Below are positions 1 through 12,900 of a DNA stretch of 64,000 bases, piece after piece (the stretch's first letter is position 1; every line of letters starts with the position of its first letter). The position numbers were made by a program, and so were the translations under genes. The notes under the pieces are model-generated. The model had not been told where the DNA came from, did no database searches, and saw nothing but the letters and a program-made list of their open reading frames with translations. Source of the DNA: Prinsepia uniflora (lineage: Eukaryota > Streptophyta > Magnoliopsida > Rosales > Rosaceae); the NCBI GenBank assembly GCA_032719365.1, contig CM064873.1, forward strand, positions 382,001-446,000, given 5' to 3'.

Positions 1-335
1 TTTTGTAAGTAACTAGTGGAATAACTAGTAAGGTAGCACATGCACCACATGAGCACAGCAAAACCACTAAACAAGAGATTTTCAAAGTAACATCTACCAA
101 GTAGTTATGTACAAATCCCATCTAAATGACTTGCATTGAATCATCTGAAATCCCTTGGTACTCTGAAGTACCTCATTTTTAACTAATTTAGCCTAAATTC
201 TCGGTACTTTGAAGTTCTTCACCCAAGCATAGCCTATGTGTGAGATATCTGAAGTCCAAATATTTACTTGCAAAATTCTCCAACGAGCATTACAAGAAGA
301 GAACAAAACAAGCCCATGTAAGCAATTAGCCTAAC

Positions 336-2308
336 CTGATATGAACCAGAATCCTCCACAATACCATTTCTATCTTCATATGCACTTCCTGTAGGTTTGA
401 CTTCCGCATCAGAGTCTCCTCCAACCTCACTTATGTCCTGCTTAGCTTGCTCTTCATCTTTGGTTTTCTCAGGATTAGCTTTCTCTTCAGCTTCTTTTCT
501 CTCCTGCTCTTCTTTTTCTTTCTGTAACCGTTCCCTCTCTTCTGCCTTCTCTATTTGTTCTTTACGCTCTACACAATAGGTGAGACAAACCATTACATTA
601 CCAGATGGTGGTAGAGATGAAAAAAAACTTATCTATTTATCAATCTCAGCATCTGGACACCAGTCAACAGTCTTAAAATAATGCATAGAGAAGGGAACAG
701 GGAATAAATAACCAAACTGTTACATAAGATAGGATCAAAAGATTTCGCCTTTTCATTTTGGTAAATTATCAAATTCTCAAACTCCATAATATAAAATAAT
801 TCTTTCTTGATAATACATATAACATATGTATATAAAGTAGAACACGATAAGAAGAATTTAACTGGACAAAACCCTGAGTAAATCAGCTACAAACCAACAA
901 ACCTGGGGATGGTGATTTCATAAAAATAAGATTTGACATGATAGAACCATACCTTTCAGCTGTTCAACAAGCTTTTTAAGTATTTTCACCTCACTTTGCA
1001 ACTTTGACAGTTCTGCCTCATCTTTGGCCATAGAAACTTTGGCTTCTTCAACTGCCTGCTTTCGTATAGAAACCCCCTCTTGGTAAGTATCAATCTTTTT
1101 TTTCAACTTACCTCTAGCCACTTTCCCAGCCTCCCAACATGTATTTGGGCACTTTACTTTACCATCATACTCATCACTCCCATCACAGCAGTCTACAGAT
1201 TGCAGACAGGTAAAGATGCATAAGAGCTGGTTTTATTAAGATTCAATAAGACATGATAATGCGGCTTTTCCTTGCACTGCTATTTCCCATTAATTTTGGA
1301 AACCACATTGCATATTAAATACTTAGTGTTGCCAACTAGCCTTGCAAAAACGAAAATCAAAATGCAACACAAAGTGCAGCAGACCTGTGATGGGTGCTCA
1401 AATATATACTTTGAAGGCTATTTGTAGTTTTGTACTGGCAAAAATACTTACCACAAATTCCATCATTCACTCTAGATGAAAATAACAGGAGAGGTGCATG
1501 TCCCACATTCCGACAATAGAATTTTCCACCTGGACACGCAGAGGTACCTGCAACTCAACAAGTTATGGACTGGTGCGGCAACCAAAATCCCAGTTTAACC
1601 ATCAAAGGAACAGTAGATAGGAAAATCAAATCAGCCGACACCAAAATCAGGTTAAGCAAGTCCATTCATCTGAAATTGCTTGTACAGTTAGACAGGCACA
1701 TTTTGATAAAAATGTATTAAAGAGATAACCAAATTCTAAAGCAAAAAGGTGAACAAAGTCATGATATATACAATCAGCAATAGCAAAAGGAAACTAGTAG
1801 AAATTATAGGTGCTCTTAAAAGAAGCATATTGGCTTCGAAGATGTATAACAGAACATTGCCAATGTGATATAAGATCAAAAGCAAGCAGCTAAAAAAACT
1901 ACATGAAATGAAACAAAGGGAGGAAAAAGGAAGGAATGCGTACCAGGCTCGTCGGTGCCATCGCGGCAATCGCAGAACTCGTCGTTGAGCTGAGCTCTGC
2001 TGAATTTCTTTGATCCATCTTTACATTTTAACACATCCGATTTGTAGTATTTCTCATCTGGTATTCCAAAAAAATCCAGTACCCACACCGAGATCACTAT
2101 TTGAATATATTTAATAGCAATTTGTTCATTTATAAAAAGTAAATGAAATGAAATAACAATGAGAAATAGATTGTAGGCCCGGTGGACCTTGAGGAGAAAT
2201 TCCCAGAAATTGATCCTTGGGAGAAGAAGATGCTGATCTAAGAATTGATTCCGAAAGTACACACAAAACGCACAGAAACACTGCAATGAAGCTCATCTTC
2301 CCCTCCAT
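336..2308 (-). CDS. Glucosidase II beta subunit, 5' part (gene continues past the left edge)
   Basis: Non-catalytic beta subunit of ER glucosidase II, which trims glucose from N-glycans in the calnexin cycle; plant relatives include Arabidopsis PSL4. Five exons fit in frame: 2308-2188, 2057-1944, 1547-1452, 1192-953 and 568-336, all with GT-AG introns, giving residues 1-268. Residues 1-25 form a hydrophobic signal peptide (MEGKMSFIAVFLCVLCVLSE). Two cysteine/acidic LDLa-like calcium-binding motifs follow: CDCRDGTDE (about residues 69-77) and CDCCDGSDE (about 110-118). From about residue 135 on there is a Lys/Glu-rich coiled coil that becomes very acidic. The C-terminal lectin-like (MRH) domain and the HDEL-type end lie beyond base 1; I see no further exon in 1-335, which reads as intron. 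A second Met at residue 5 is an alternative start. The family assignment is strong; the exact start is less certain. Confidence 0.92.
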
Positions 2309-3062
2309 TTTCAATCTCTTGTTATCAATCGCGAGTTGGAGTCGGGATTATCAGCTAATTAGCTGTAATTGCTGTTCTTCCTCAGTCCGCAGACGGACAA
2401 GACCAGGAATGGGTTCAAGGAACTGCGACCCGAGTGCCCGGTTAAAGAGAGTTATTTTTTATTTTATTTTATTTTTTCATTTTTTCTTTTACCGTAACTC
2501 TCAGGTCGATACGAGTCCAACTCATAAGGAACTAATTTATATGAATTTACTATGCTCATGGCATGCATGGTCATGATATTATTCACGTCATGCCATTTCA
2601 TAATTAGTTATGTTTGGAGAAGGTGTAGTTGTGTACCGTTTATGTAGGGATCTATTGAGATTTTTTATGTGCAATTGGTTGCTATGGAAATGTGAATATG
2701 CATTGGATGAATGGTTAGTGTGATATTTGCATTTATGTGGCATTTATTGAGATTTTTATGTGCAATTTGTAATTTTTGTCTCAATTAGAATTAATTTGTC
2801 TATTTTATTTTTATTTTTATTTTAAATAAAAATAAATATAATTATGATATTGAGGGTAGAGAATTATATTATCGATATTGATTTTGAAACTAGGCAAATG
2901 ATATATCCATGTGATTTACTGTCTACACTCCCTGCATTATATTTATTATTTATTTTATTTAGAAAAAAAAATTATAGTTATATCTCTAAAACCCCGCAAA
3001 AACGCTGACGGGAGAAACAGGCGGTCACATTATCTATACCCGGAGGGCCGAAGTGCTGAACA
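2309..3062. promoter_or_regulatory. Shared intergenic/promoter region between divergent genes
   Basis: 754 bp separate the start codons of the glucosidase II beta gene (-) and the NusB-domain gene (+), so both promoters must lie here. The middle (about 2450-2960) is very AT-rich with T-runs. I see no open frame, RNA gene or convincing TATA box that I could assign to one side. Confidence 0.4.
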
Positions 3063-6000
3063 ATGGAGGGAAGCTCGCTTCTTAGTCTTAGCTCTTCTCC
3101 CAGTTTAAAACCCCATTTTTCTTTCTCTTTAAGTTTCGTTCTCTCCCACTCCTCTTTATCTTCTTCTTCATCTCCTTCTTTGCTCTTTGGAAAATCTAAT
3201 CTTCTGGGTTTAATCCCAAGACCCTTACTTGCCAACAACACTACTGTATCGGTATCCTCCCCTCGATCCTCTCTACGCACTTCAGCCTTCCCTCTTGACG
3301 AAGCTCTGGAAAAGCCCAACAATGATTCAAGAGACATGTTGCCCAAGATTGATAAGAGTGGCAGATTTTGCAGCCCAAGAGCCGCCAGAGAGCTCGCTCT
3401 GTAAGTCTAGTAACTCTCTCCTATTTTAATCAAGGAATTCATTTCCTATCTTCTTCATTTACTGTGAAATGAAATTAGAATTCTGTTTCGCTTCTGGAGA
3501 TACAGTGAGGCATGTGTAAAAGAAATACTATTATTGAGAATTGTTTCATTTCTTGCCTTAACCATAATTAACAAAGTTTACTGGTTGGTTGAAATTCAAA
3601 CGCAGGTCCATTGTTTATGCTGCTTGTTTAGAAGGTTCTGACCCGGTGCGGCTATTCGAAAAACGAATGAATGTCCGACGAGGTAGCTATCCATGCCTTA
3701 TGTAATTTGGCTACGTCAATCCCTCTTGTTGGTTTTAATTTTTGCTGATGAATCTTTCATCATACGATATACTTATGTTCTGAATTGCTTATGTTATATT
3801 TTCCAGAACCCGGGTATGAATTCGACAGGGCATCATTACTAGAATATAATCCCATGAGCTTCGGAGGACCCCCGGTCACAGTTGAAACTGTCGAAGAAGC
3901 AGATGAGCTACTGCGCAACGATGAAAAGGAATCTGCAATTGGTATACATGTGACAATTTAGACTTAACATGATTCTGCTTGTATTTTTTTCCTTTTTTGG
4001 TTGTTTCAAATCTCATCTGTGTGCTAGAAACTAAAATTCATATTGGATTAAGTTGATGGTTCAGAACTGGGAGAAGTAAAATGTACGTGCTTTACTAGCA
4101 ACCCATCTTTGGTTGTTTATTGTTAAAGAAATCTTAAAAAACCATCATTCACTCGCATCATCAAGTAAATCTGTCACCAGTTTCTTACATTGAAATATGC
4201 CTTCTATTTTTTTTCTTCCATCTCATCAAATAACAACACTGAGCAACACAGGTTAAATTTAAAACAATACCTTATGACCACGTTTAATGAGCATAATTGG
4301 ATTGGATTGGGTAACTCTCTAAATTCAATGTATTTTGAATGTGACAATGGATGCTGTTTCATTAGGAGGTTTAGATATATACGGAAACTTACCTTTTTAA
4401 TCCTACTATTTTAAGGGGATTGGATTGATTAAGTTTTCTTCTATCCCTACTCCCTCTAATCCCCCTGCAACGAAAACACATCCATTTTGAATATTCAAAA
4501 TACATTGAATTTGATGAGTTATCCAATCCAATCCAATCCCAGTCATCAAACGAGCCCTATATATCAGTCACCTAGACTTAATATGATTTATGATGAGCAT
4601 TAATATGTGATCATGTTAGTTCTTTGAGTCCTGCTGTCCTTTGCTTGGAGGATTATTTCCTTGACACCTATATGAATTGTTCAAGAGCCTGATTCCTTAT
4701 TTACCGGGAGCGTTAGCATAGTTGTTGGGTCTCATGAGCTCCAACACTACTCTACTGGAAATCATTCTGCAACTTCCATGGTTGTAATGATTTTTTTCCT
4801 TTGCTAGAATGTATTCACCTGATTTCTCATAGTTTCGTCAAGCTTTAGTTGATAGTGTTTTTAGTTTTTTTACAGTGTTTTGTTCTTTGCTACTACCATT
4901 TCCAGAGGAATAAGTTATTTACTTTTTTTCTTCTCAGAAGCAGAAGTTCTCGCAGCTCCTCCGAAACTGGTATACAGCAAACTGATTTTAAGGTAAATCT
5001 TCTAACTGTATTGATTAAAGTTTGGTAACTGTAACTGTTAGATATAGCAAGTGGAGCAGATCATTTCAATTTCTCTTCTTGTTATTGCATATGCATATAT
5101 GTTGAGGGGGATAGTGGATTGTTAGGGAAAGCAACTTATTATGTTTTCGTTTTTCAACAGATTTACAAGGAAATTATTGGTTGCAGTCATGGATAAATGG
5201 GATAGCCATGTGGTTGTCATTGAAAAAGTAGCCCCTTCAAATTGGAAGGTGGGATAAACCAATTTGGTTTACAGTTATTGCTAGCAAATTGTCTTTGTTG
5301 AGTTTCGTAGCCAATGTTTCTCCGGAAGTCTATTACTTGTTTGCATATTGACTATCCAGTTTTTATAAGCTTTAACCTTGCTGGTCTTTCTTATCCTTTT
5401 CTCTTTTTATTTTTATTTTATTTTAATTTTTTTTATGTCTGCTTGCATGGGGTTTGCTTTAAGCTATAGTCATTGATGACTAGCATCTTTATGCAGCCAA
5501 ATATGATTTGCGATCTCTGTTCTTTGAAATGAAAAGGAGGAGGCTGGTTCACTATTTTATTACCGTCAGGCATGTCTAATGCACTTTTTGAAATGCTATT
5601 ATAAGTGTGCTTGTATAAAGGTCAGGCAATTGATAAAGGCTTGTTTCAATCTCGTAGATTGTATTCTGGGCTCATGTTTAGGCTGTTTAGCTCTGAGCCC
5701 TCATTTAGTATTTACTTATGATATAACTGTTTTTCCACGGCAGGCAAAGATATGGAGGTTGACAGTCAATTAAAGCCTTTGGTTACGTAGAGTCACATCT
5801 TATTTCTTTTCATGGGCTTCTTAATTCTGTTTGTATATGTTTACAGAACACATGTTCTAGCACTTGGCTAGCATTGCACCTTAAAAAAACTGGAGTTGGT
5901 TTATAAATTTATCATCTCCTAAGTTATCCAGTTCGTTTTTGTTGCTGTTGGCTTCCCATTTTACTATTACTTACAAATACTTTACACCATATTTACTCCC

Positions 6001-6355
6001 TAAACTTCAGGATGAGCCAGCAGGCAGAATCTTGGAGCTTTGCATCCTTCACTTGGCAATGTCAGAAATAACAGGGCTAGAAACAAGACACCCTATTGTC
6101 ATTAATGAGGTATAATTTATTTAGATTCATAATTTGTAAGTATATTTGTTTTCTTCTTAACATTAAACAAGTTTCAACTATTTTGGACATCAACAATGGT
6201 TATTTTTGAAGGCTGTAGATCTTGCTAAACGGTTCTGTGATGGAGCTGCACCGCGCATTATCAATGGTTGTCTTAGAACATTCATCAAAGATGTTGAAAA
6301 AACTGGTGGTTTAACTCCGGCCTTGGGCTATAAACAGAAAGTGGTGACAAAGTAA
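3063..6355 (+). CDS. NusB-domain (transcription antitermination factor-like) protein, probably plastid
   Basis: Seven exons: 3063-3400, 3606-3682, 3807-3941, 4938-4992, 5161-5248, 6011-6109 and 6212-6355, all GT-AG. They total 936 nt and encode 311 residues ending in VVTK. The first 90 or so residues are rich in Ser, Leu and Pro and poor in acidic residues, like a chloroplast transit peptide. The C-terminal half (about residues 185-305) carries the helical NusB RNA-binding fold; recognisable pieces are RILELCILHLAMSEI, HPIVINEAVDLAKRFCDGAA and the closing FIKDVEK. This matches the plant antitermination NusB-domain protein type (Arabidopsis At4g26370 class, about 300 residues). Bacterial NusB works with NusE on rRNA antitermination; a role in plastid RNA synthesis is inferred, not shown. 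Intron 3 contains a MITE. Confidence 0.9.
4276..4557. mobile_element. Tourist-like (PIF/Harbinger-type) MITE in intron 3 of the NusB-domain gene
   Basis: The ends are inverted copies of each other for about 60 bases with mismatches: ATTGGATTGGATTGGG near 4293 and its complement near 4523-4540, plus the shared AATTCAATGTATTTTGAAT block inside. Outer termini are GACCACGTTTAATGA on the left and the complement of GGGCTCGTTTGATGAC on the right. A 3-bp direct repeat TAT flanks both sides (4273-4275, 4558-4560). The size of 282 bp, lack of coding sequence and 3-bp target duplication fit Tourist/PIF-Harbinger MITEs. The superfamily call is an inference from termini and duplication length. Confidence 0.7.
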
Positions 6356-7731
6356 TCTTCTTTGGAAGTTTTGTTGTTTTTGTAATTGTAAAATCCCAGT
6401 TGTTGTTGCTAGGCTGAAAGGTCTCAATTTGGGAGTGTCATGTGAAAGGTCTTGGAAAACATTCATCAAAGGCCTCAGTTTGTAGGTCTTGGAAAACATT
6501 GGAAGAAATTACCATTCTGTTTCCATTGAAATTCTACAATGAGAAATGGATTGGGGGTCATATAGCTAGGCTGGCAACCAGTGTTATAGTAGCTGAAATT
6601 GTAGGAAATATTTATGTATATGAAAAATGTTGGCTATATGTCACAAGTAAAGTCAAATTGTTTTCACAAGTGATAGTACTTCTGTTCCCAAAAGGTTTGA
6701 TCTTATGCTTTTCAATATATAGCAGTTTAAGAGGAGAATTTGAAGTAGAAGTTTATAGAAGGAACCACTAATGTAATGCATTTTGTTTTTCATTTGAATG
6801 AAAGAGGGCCCTAATAAACAAACTACTTTTTTTCTTTTTCTTTTTTTACAGTGGGGGAATTTTTGAAATTTTTCATACAATATGACATTTGAGTTCGAAT
6901 TTGAAACTAATTTTCTACAAATCTAACATTATAACTAACTGAATTAAACCCATTTAACTAAACAAGCTAATGTTACATCACTTGTATTCAAAACTCTTTA
7001 TAAGATTGTCTACACAAGGTCCTAAATTTGAGTTTTAATTTTAATTTATAGGAATTAAATTCTCACACTACATTGATTCCTGCAAGTAGTACATAAAATT
7101 CATTTATATTATGCTCATTAGTATAAAAATAATATTATAATAATCAAAATCACATCATATGATTCCCATATAAGAATCAAACTCACTTAAACTACAGTAG
7201 AAAGCCTAAAAACTCATGTCTAACACTAGCCAATTCAGATTAAATTTTGTTAACCAAACAAGTTATCTGATTTGGACCATAATCAGATTGGAAACCTCAA
7301 TTCATCTCATATCAATAACATAAAATCATAATTCAGTCCATTGAAGGATCCATTGATGTTAATAGTTCATTCACATTGTTCCACAAGGCTTGTTTACTAA
7401 TTATTGTCACAACTTTAACTCTATAATATATCAAATACATCCCTTATTCATATTAACACTTGTTATAATACGAGGACGCTTAAGCAAGTAGGCACATACA
7501 TGCAAAAGTTGTCTTGCTCAGTCCGCTTATCTCCAACTTGCGAATTTAATTGATGCATCGGTAGATGGTAATTCAATTTTTCATATTCGGTAGTTCAATC
7601 TATAACTATGATTTATCATTCATAAAAGTTGATAAGATTCTTTCATTAAGGATTACCTTAGGGGATGACACAACTTTAAATAAACTTAAAGGCAAGGTTT
7701 AAACGATGAAAGGTTTATGGTAGATATATAG
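6356..7731. other. Intergenic stretch, AT-rich, no gene seen
   Basis: 3' flank of the NusB-domain gene followed by AT-rich DNA. GGTCTTGGAAAACATT occurs twice (about 6448-6463 and 6486-6501) in the probable 3' UTR. From about 6840 to 7730 I see only low-complexity sequence and no recognisable gene or element end before the LTR at 7732. Confidence 0.5.
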
Positions 7732-8996
7732 TGTCAGGACCCGCCCCGTAATCTCCCTCTATTAGCGGGGAAGGACTTGATCCCGTATGACACATCCTCG
7801 ACAATTTACCAAAATACCCTCGAAAAATAGATAAGGTCTATTTACCACGTGTTAGACAAGGGACAGTACTACATCCTACCTCAGATACTCAAAGTACACA
7901 AATCCACGTGATGCCTCAGCCTTCCTGCAGCCCGCGTCTGCAACCAACTTGAAGGGTGCCAAGACCAAAACAAAGTGTGAGCAGACAAAAACATGTGTTG
8001 GAAAACCACTTCCGAAACATAACTTTAACCCTCCATTTTGAGAAAACATGCATGCATAATCAAGCATAAAACATTGCTTATAAAGATTCACAATATAAGT
8101 ATAAAATTCATAGGTTCAACCCAAAATCACATAAAACATGTATAAAGCACCATGGTCACCTTTCAATAAAACACCGGCTCTAAGCCATTTGAAAATCTTT
8201 GCACACACCACGGGTAAATAAAACCATACTTGATCTCGCTGGTCCAACCAAACATAAGTCAGCCTCGTCATACTGGTCCAACTAGCATCCCATCTGAACT
8301 ACCGGTAGTCATATACGGATCCTACAGAGTCCAACTCTGTCAGCACGTGTTGCGCCCAGCTCTGACCACGTCTGAATAAAATAGCATAAAATAAAGGTTA
8401 ATTAACGACCTATCATGTTATATGTATATTCAACTTTATATTGAATAAGATAAATACTTATACATAGTGTTGTGATGAGGTTTAAATTCTAGATATGCAT
8501 TTATTATTATTGTTGTTGTCATCATATATCCTTAATTGTTTTGTAAGGACCCGTCTCGAATTTACGAGATTAATTAAAGTTAAAATGGATTATCGAGAAT
8601 TAATTAAGGAGGATTATCGAACGATTTGGGTAAAATGACGATTTTGCCCCTATGATGGATAAAAAGTTTACTTTTGACCCGGGAAATCAAATGCACGTGG
8701 ACCGAGAATCATTACGTAGATCAACACGATACGAGTCCGTAGATAAACGGCACGTCGAAATTGAACATCGTACAATCAAGAAAACGGCACGTGCACCGTT
8801 TTTAAATGGTTTGTCTTTAGTGGGACCCAAAATATCTTTTGTGGACCAATGGATAAGTGTCACTCATCCATTGATCCACACACATACACATACATGCACC
8901 ATCATCATTTTCATTTCATTCATCTTCATCTTCTTCCTTCACCCAAAACTGTACCCACCACCCCAAACCATTTCCATCTTCATTCTTTGGACCAGG

Positions 8997-9022
8997 GAGA
9001 GAGAGAGAGAGAGAGAGAGAGA
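8997..9022. repeat. (GA)n microsatellite
   Basis: Uninterrupted GA dinucleotide run of about 26 bp inside the second-level LTR. Confidence 0.9.
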
Positions 9023-9895
9023 CAAAGTGAGGGAGGATGAGAGACAGTGGCAGGGACGGCAGAGCAGCCGCGAGGTGGTCGGAAAACATGGAAGAAAAGA
9101 TAAACCTGAAACCCATTTTTTATTTGAAATTGGTTTTTATTTTCTGGATGTTTGGAACGCATTCTAAAGCCCTGTGTATGATCACTAAGCTCCTACGAGC
9201 TATTAGGATTGAAAATCGAGGAAGAAGGATGCAGGGAAGAGCTTTGGAGGTTTGAAATTGGACTGTGTGTGTAACGACCCGTCCCAAGAGCCGGGATTAG
9301 TAAAGTGATTAGTAAAGGATTAGTGAGCCTAATTGGTGTTTAGTTGGGTACTTTTGGATTTTAGCGTAGAATGACGATTTTGCCCCTAGTTTGGGCAAAT
9401 AGTTGACTTTTAGTTCGGGCGGTCAATTGGACGTTGACCGGTGACCGTGACGTAGTTCGGGACGTCACGAGTCCGTAGACAGGTGGCACGCCCGATTCCG
9501 ACATCCGAGGAGGAAGTTATGATGTTCGGAAGGTTGAGGGCATTACCGTAATTTGGTTAAACCAGGAGGAAAGAGTTGACTTTTTGTGTAACAAGTTTTG
9601 ACATGTTGACCTAGGACAGTTAGGTAGATCTTGTCGTCCTGAATTCAATGACAGACGGCACGTGTTCATCGGACCTGAGATGTGTGAGATACGGGTCTAG
9701 AAAGGTAGTGGCACAATCGTAATTTTGGTTCAAAAGAGGGGTATTTTGGTCTTTTGGTGCATGGGGATTTGGGCCAATCTGAGTGGGCCAAGTGTACATG
9801 TGCTATTGGATGTTTTGAATTGGGGCCATTAGATGGTGGACACGTGGGGTGTGTGTAGTGGCTTCTACACATTTCACGGGTGTGTTTAAATTGTG

Positions 9896-9898
<3 letters not shown>

Positions 9899-9967
<69 letters not shown>
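9899..9967. repeat. (TG)n microsatellite, first block
   Basis: Nearly pure TG run of about 69 bp inside the third-level LTR; long reading frames of alternating Cys/Val or Thr/His over it are artefacts. Confidence 0.95.
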
Positions 9968-9970
<3 letters not shown>

Positions 9971-10023
9971 TTCGACGAAGAGAGAAACAGAGGGTGTGAC
10001 TAAGAGGGAAAATCGATCTGATG

Positions 10024-10132
<109 letters not shown>

Positions 10133-11644
10133 CTGGTGTGTGAAGAAGTGAGAGTAGAGATTCAATGAGAATAGGTGAGTGAGTTGAGTGTAATTTGGTG
10201 TGAGGAAACCGGTGGTGTGCAGGGTGTGTTCACGGGAAAAAACCAGAGACAAAGAGGGAGTTGGAGGTGGTGGTGTGACCGTGTGTTGGTTCAATTGGAC
10301 TCGAAGGGGAGCTGGGGCGGCTCTGTGGACACCAGGGAGTACGGCAGTGAGCACGGCGGTGATCGACAGGCAGGTAATCTCTTTCCCCGTTCAGTTGCTC
10401 TGTTTTTCCGTTAAGTTCAAACCGTGAGTCGTGGGTTTTGAGTTCGAGTCGAGGGGTCTGGTAGGTGCTAAACGGTTCCCTAGGTCCCTAGGAAGCTGCT
10501 GGTTGTGCAGCCGTGACGGGGAAGTAGGTGGTTAGACAGATTGTAAAACAGGGGTTTTGGGTGGTTTTGTTTTGAGTTAAGGACGTTGAGAATTAGGCCG
10601 TGATGAAGTGTTTGGAGTAGGGGAATGGCTTGCTGGGTTGAGGACGAAGAGAATGGTGGAGAGAGGAGCAGAAATGATGGCGGGACGGCGGAGAACCGGC
10701 CACGCCGGTTCGAGTTGCAGAGATCGGTCTGAACCGGGTCGATCAGAGGTTGCTGGTGACACTGTTCACGTGCATGGGTTTCACGCACAGGAGCTTCTAG
10801 ATGCGCGTGGGGGCGCGTGAAGGGTATTTTGGGGAAGTGTCCAACATGACTTTTAAAGTATTCGATGTAACGAACATTTTGGTGTTGGTTTCGAGTCAAT
10901 CGGACATCAGCTCGATATGTTTCGGACTGTCCGAAGGTTTTAGACCTCAATTAAAAATAGTAAAAACTACGGGAAAATTACGGGGTTTTAGTAGAAGCTT
11001 CATTAAGTAGTTAGTGACCTTGTTATGAGATTTGAACAGGTTCGGGAAAGCCGAGGATAACGGAATAGCCAGGAATGACGTAAGTACGGGCGTATCGAGG
11101 CAACGACGGAATTGTCTGTGAGTGGACTTTGCTTTCTAACTCTTGATGCATGCATATATGTTTTATATGTTTTCTATACTTGATTCTATGGTTTGAGTTA
11201 TGGTTGTGATGGTTTATGGTTTTTGCACGTTTTTCGAGGAAATGACGGTTTTCACGTTTTACGAGGTTTTGATAAATATCGTGATTTGACCCTGGTTTAT
11301 GTTTTGATTTCGGGATTTGAAATACGATTTGATTTCAAAGAAAGTAAAAGGATTTCGGAAAGGGATTTCGGGCTTGAAGCCCAGTTCAAAAGTGGTTTTC
11401 GGAAATGTGATTCCGAGTTTTGGAATCGGAATTCCGGGTGACGATTCGGGATTCGATTCGGGACTTGGAAGTGAATTTCAGGTTTGGGTTCGGAAGGATT
11501 ATTCCGGATGCTAGCTTACGGAATGATGGTTGCGGACTCGGATCTGGAAAGGAAATGGATATGAGTTCTGGATTTGGATATGGAAATGGAAAATGGTTTT
11601 CAAATGGTTTTGATTGGATTTGCTGGATCTGGTTATTGGGTTTA

Positions 11645-11832
11645 AAGACCCGGATATTAATTTGACGGGGGACGGGCCCGTATTGAGTTTAAAGACTCGG
11701 GAGTTTAAAGACTCGGATATATTGATATTTCCCCCTAGGCCTGTTGAGTTTAAAGACTCGGAAATTTAAAGACTCGGAAATTTAAAGACTCGGATATTAT
11801 TGAGGCCTGGATTGAGTTTAAAGACTCGGATA
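11645..11832 (+). repeat. Short tandem array of GAGTTTAAAGACTCGG units
   Basis: About seven to eight imperfect copies of TTTAAAGACTCGG, some preceded by GAG, in the third-level LTR. The unit has an inner dyad (GAGT...ACTC). One more copy occurs at about 13945 in the second-level LTR, so the unit predates the local expansion. Confidence 0.85.
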
Positions 11833-12554
11833 GATCCGGCAGGTTCGATGGATGAGAATGTGGTTTCAAATGTGTTTTGGATTTCACTGAGACTTGATGA
11901 TAATGGTTTTTTTGATGGTTTTGGGCTGAGGCCCGGAATTTGAGGAAAGGAAACTGTGTTTGGTCTTCGTACGTGGTTTTATGACATGAAATTGATATGC
12001 ATGCATTGGTTTTTAAAACGGAGGGTATAAATGTATGTGTTTTCTGATAACTGTTTTTAAACTTATACTTTATTTCTGTCCACTCACAGTCTTTTCGTGT
12101 TTTCGATACCCTCCAGGTTGCTGCAGTGCGGACTGTCGATCGAGAGAGATAGAGACATCACACGCACAATCCACAGTAGACTCTGCGCACTTTGGGAATT
12201 TAAAAGTTGTTGAGAGGGTCGAACCGGAACTCCCTTGTCCGACTTACGTGTCACACGGAGGTTAGACGTTTGTTTGGCTCTCGTGTCATGCGTAAGTTAG
12301 ACGGGAGCGGGGTTTAGCCCTTAATCCGGGGGGATTAGGGGTGGGCCCTGACAGTGTGGATCGAGCTTGGACAGGTAATTTCTAGGCCCTGTTTTCTATT
12401 TTTGAGGTCATAGAACCCTTCCTAGGTTAGAGACAAATCGATAGGAAGAACAATGGATGGAAAAAGTGGTCGAACGGCCGAGATATGGCCGGGTCAGGGT
12501 CGCGGGTCAAATGACCCGTTAGAGAGGTTCGAGTCGACTCGGACAGAGGTTGAC

Positions 12555-12900
12555 GATGATGATGTGGCAGTCCACGTCATTATCTGTCAAACCTGCCAGG
12601 CCACATGGCCAACCAGAGGGTGACACGTGGCAGACTGTCAGGTCCAATCAGCAGTGACATAACAGTGCCACGTCAGACATGTCAGACCACGTGGACTAGT
12701 GGGGTGGTGCCACATGGCAACATGTCAAAGGGTTTCAGATGACGTGGCAGGTCCACGTCAGCATTGTCAAACCACGTGGACCAATGAGGTGGTGCCACGT
12801 GGTAGTGTGTTAGGTTGTCAGAGCTGACGTGTTAGTGACACGTGGCATCAGTCAAAAAGTGCCACGTGGCAGGTTATCAGACCTAATAAGTGTCAGATCT
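12555..12900. repeat. Degenerate array rich in CACGTGG (G-box) motifs
   Basis: At least six CACGTGG cores (for example near 12624, 12690, 12774, 12796, 12838 and 12860) alternate with TGTCAGACC / GCCACGTCAG-type words at irregular spacing. The same kind of array occurs in the outermost LTR, split by an insertion (about 16325-16601 and 19255-19345). CACGTG is the core bound by plant bZIP and bHLH factors; that it is bound here is not shown. Confidence 0.8.

Noticed and set aside
6442..6771. 109-codon frame after the NusB-domain gene
   Set aside because: It lies in the probable 3' UTR, contains a duplicated GGTCTTGGAAAACATT word and resembles no protein.
8652..9255. Overlapping open frames of 63-171 codons in the second-level LTR
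   Set aside because: No family resemblance, they run into the GA microsatellite, and the sister LTR copies do not conserve them.
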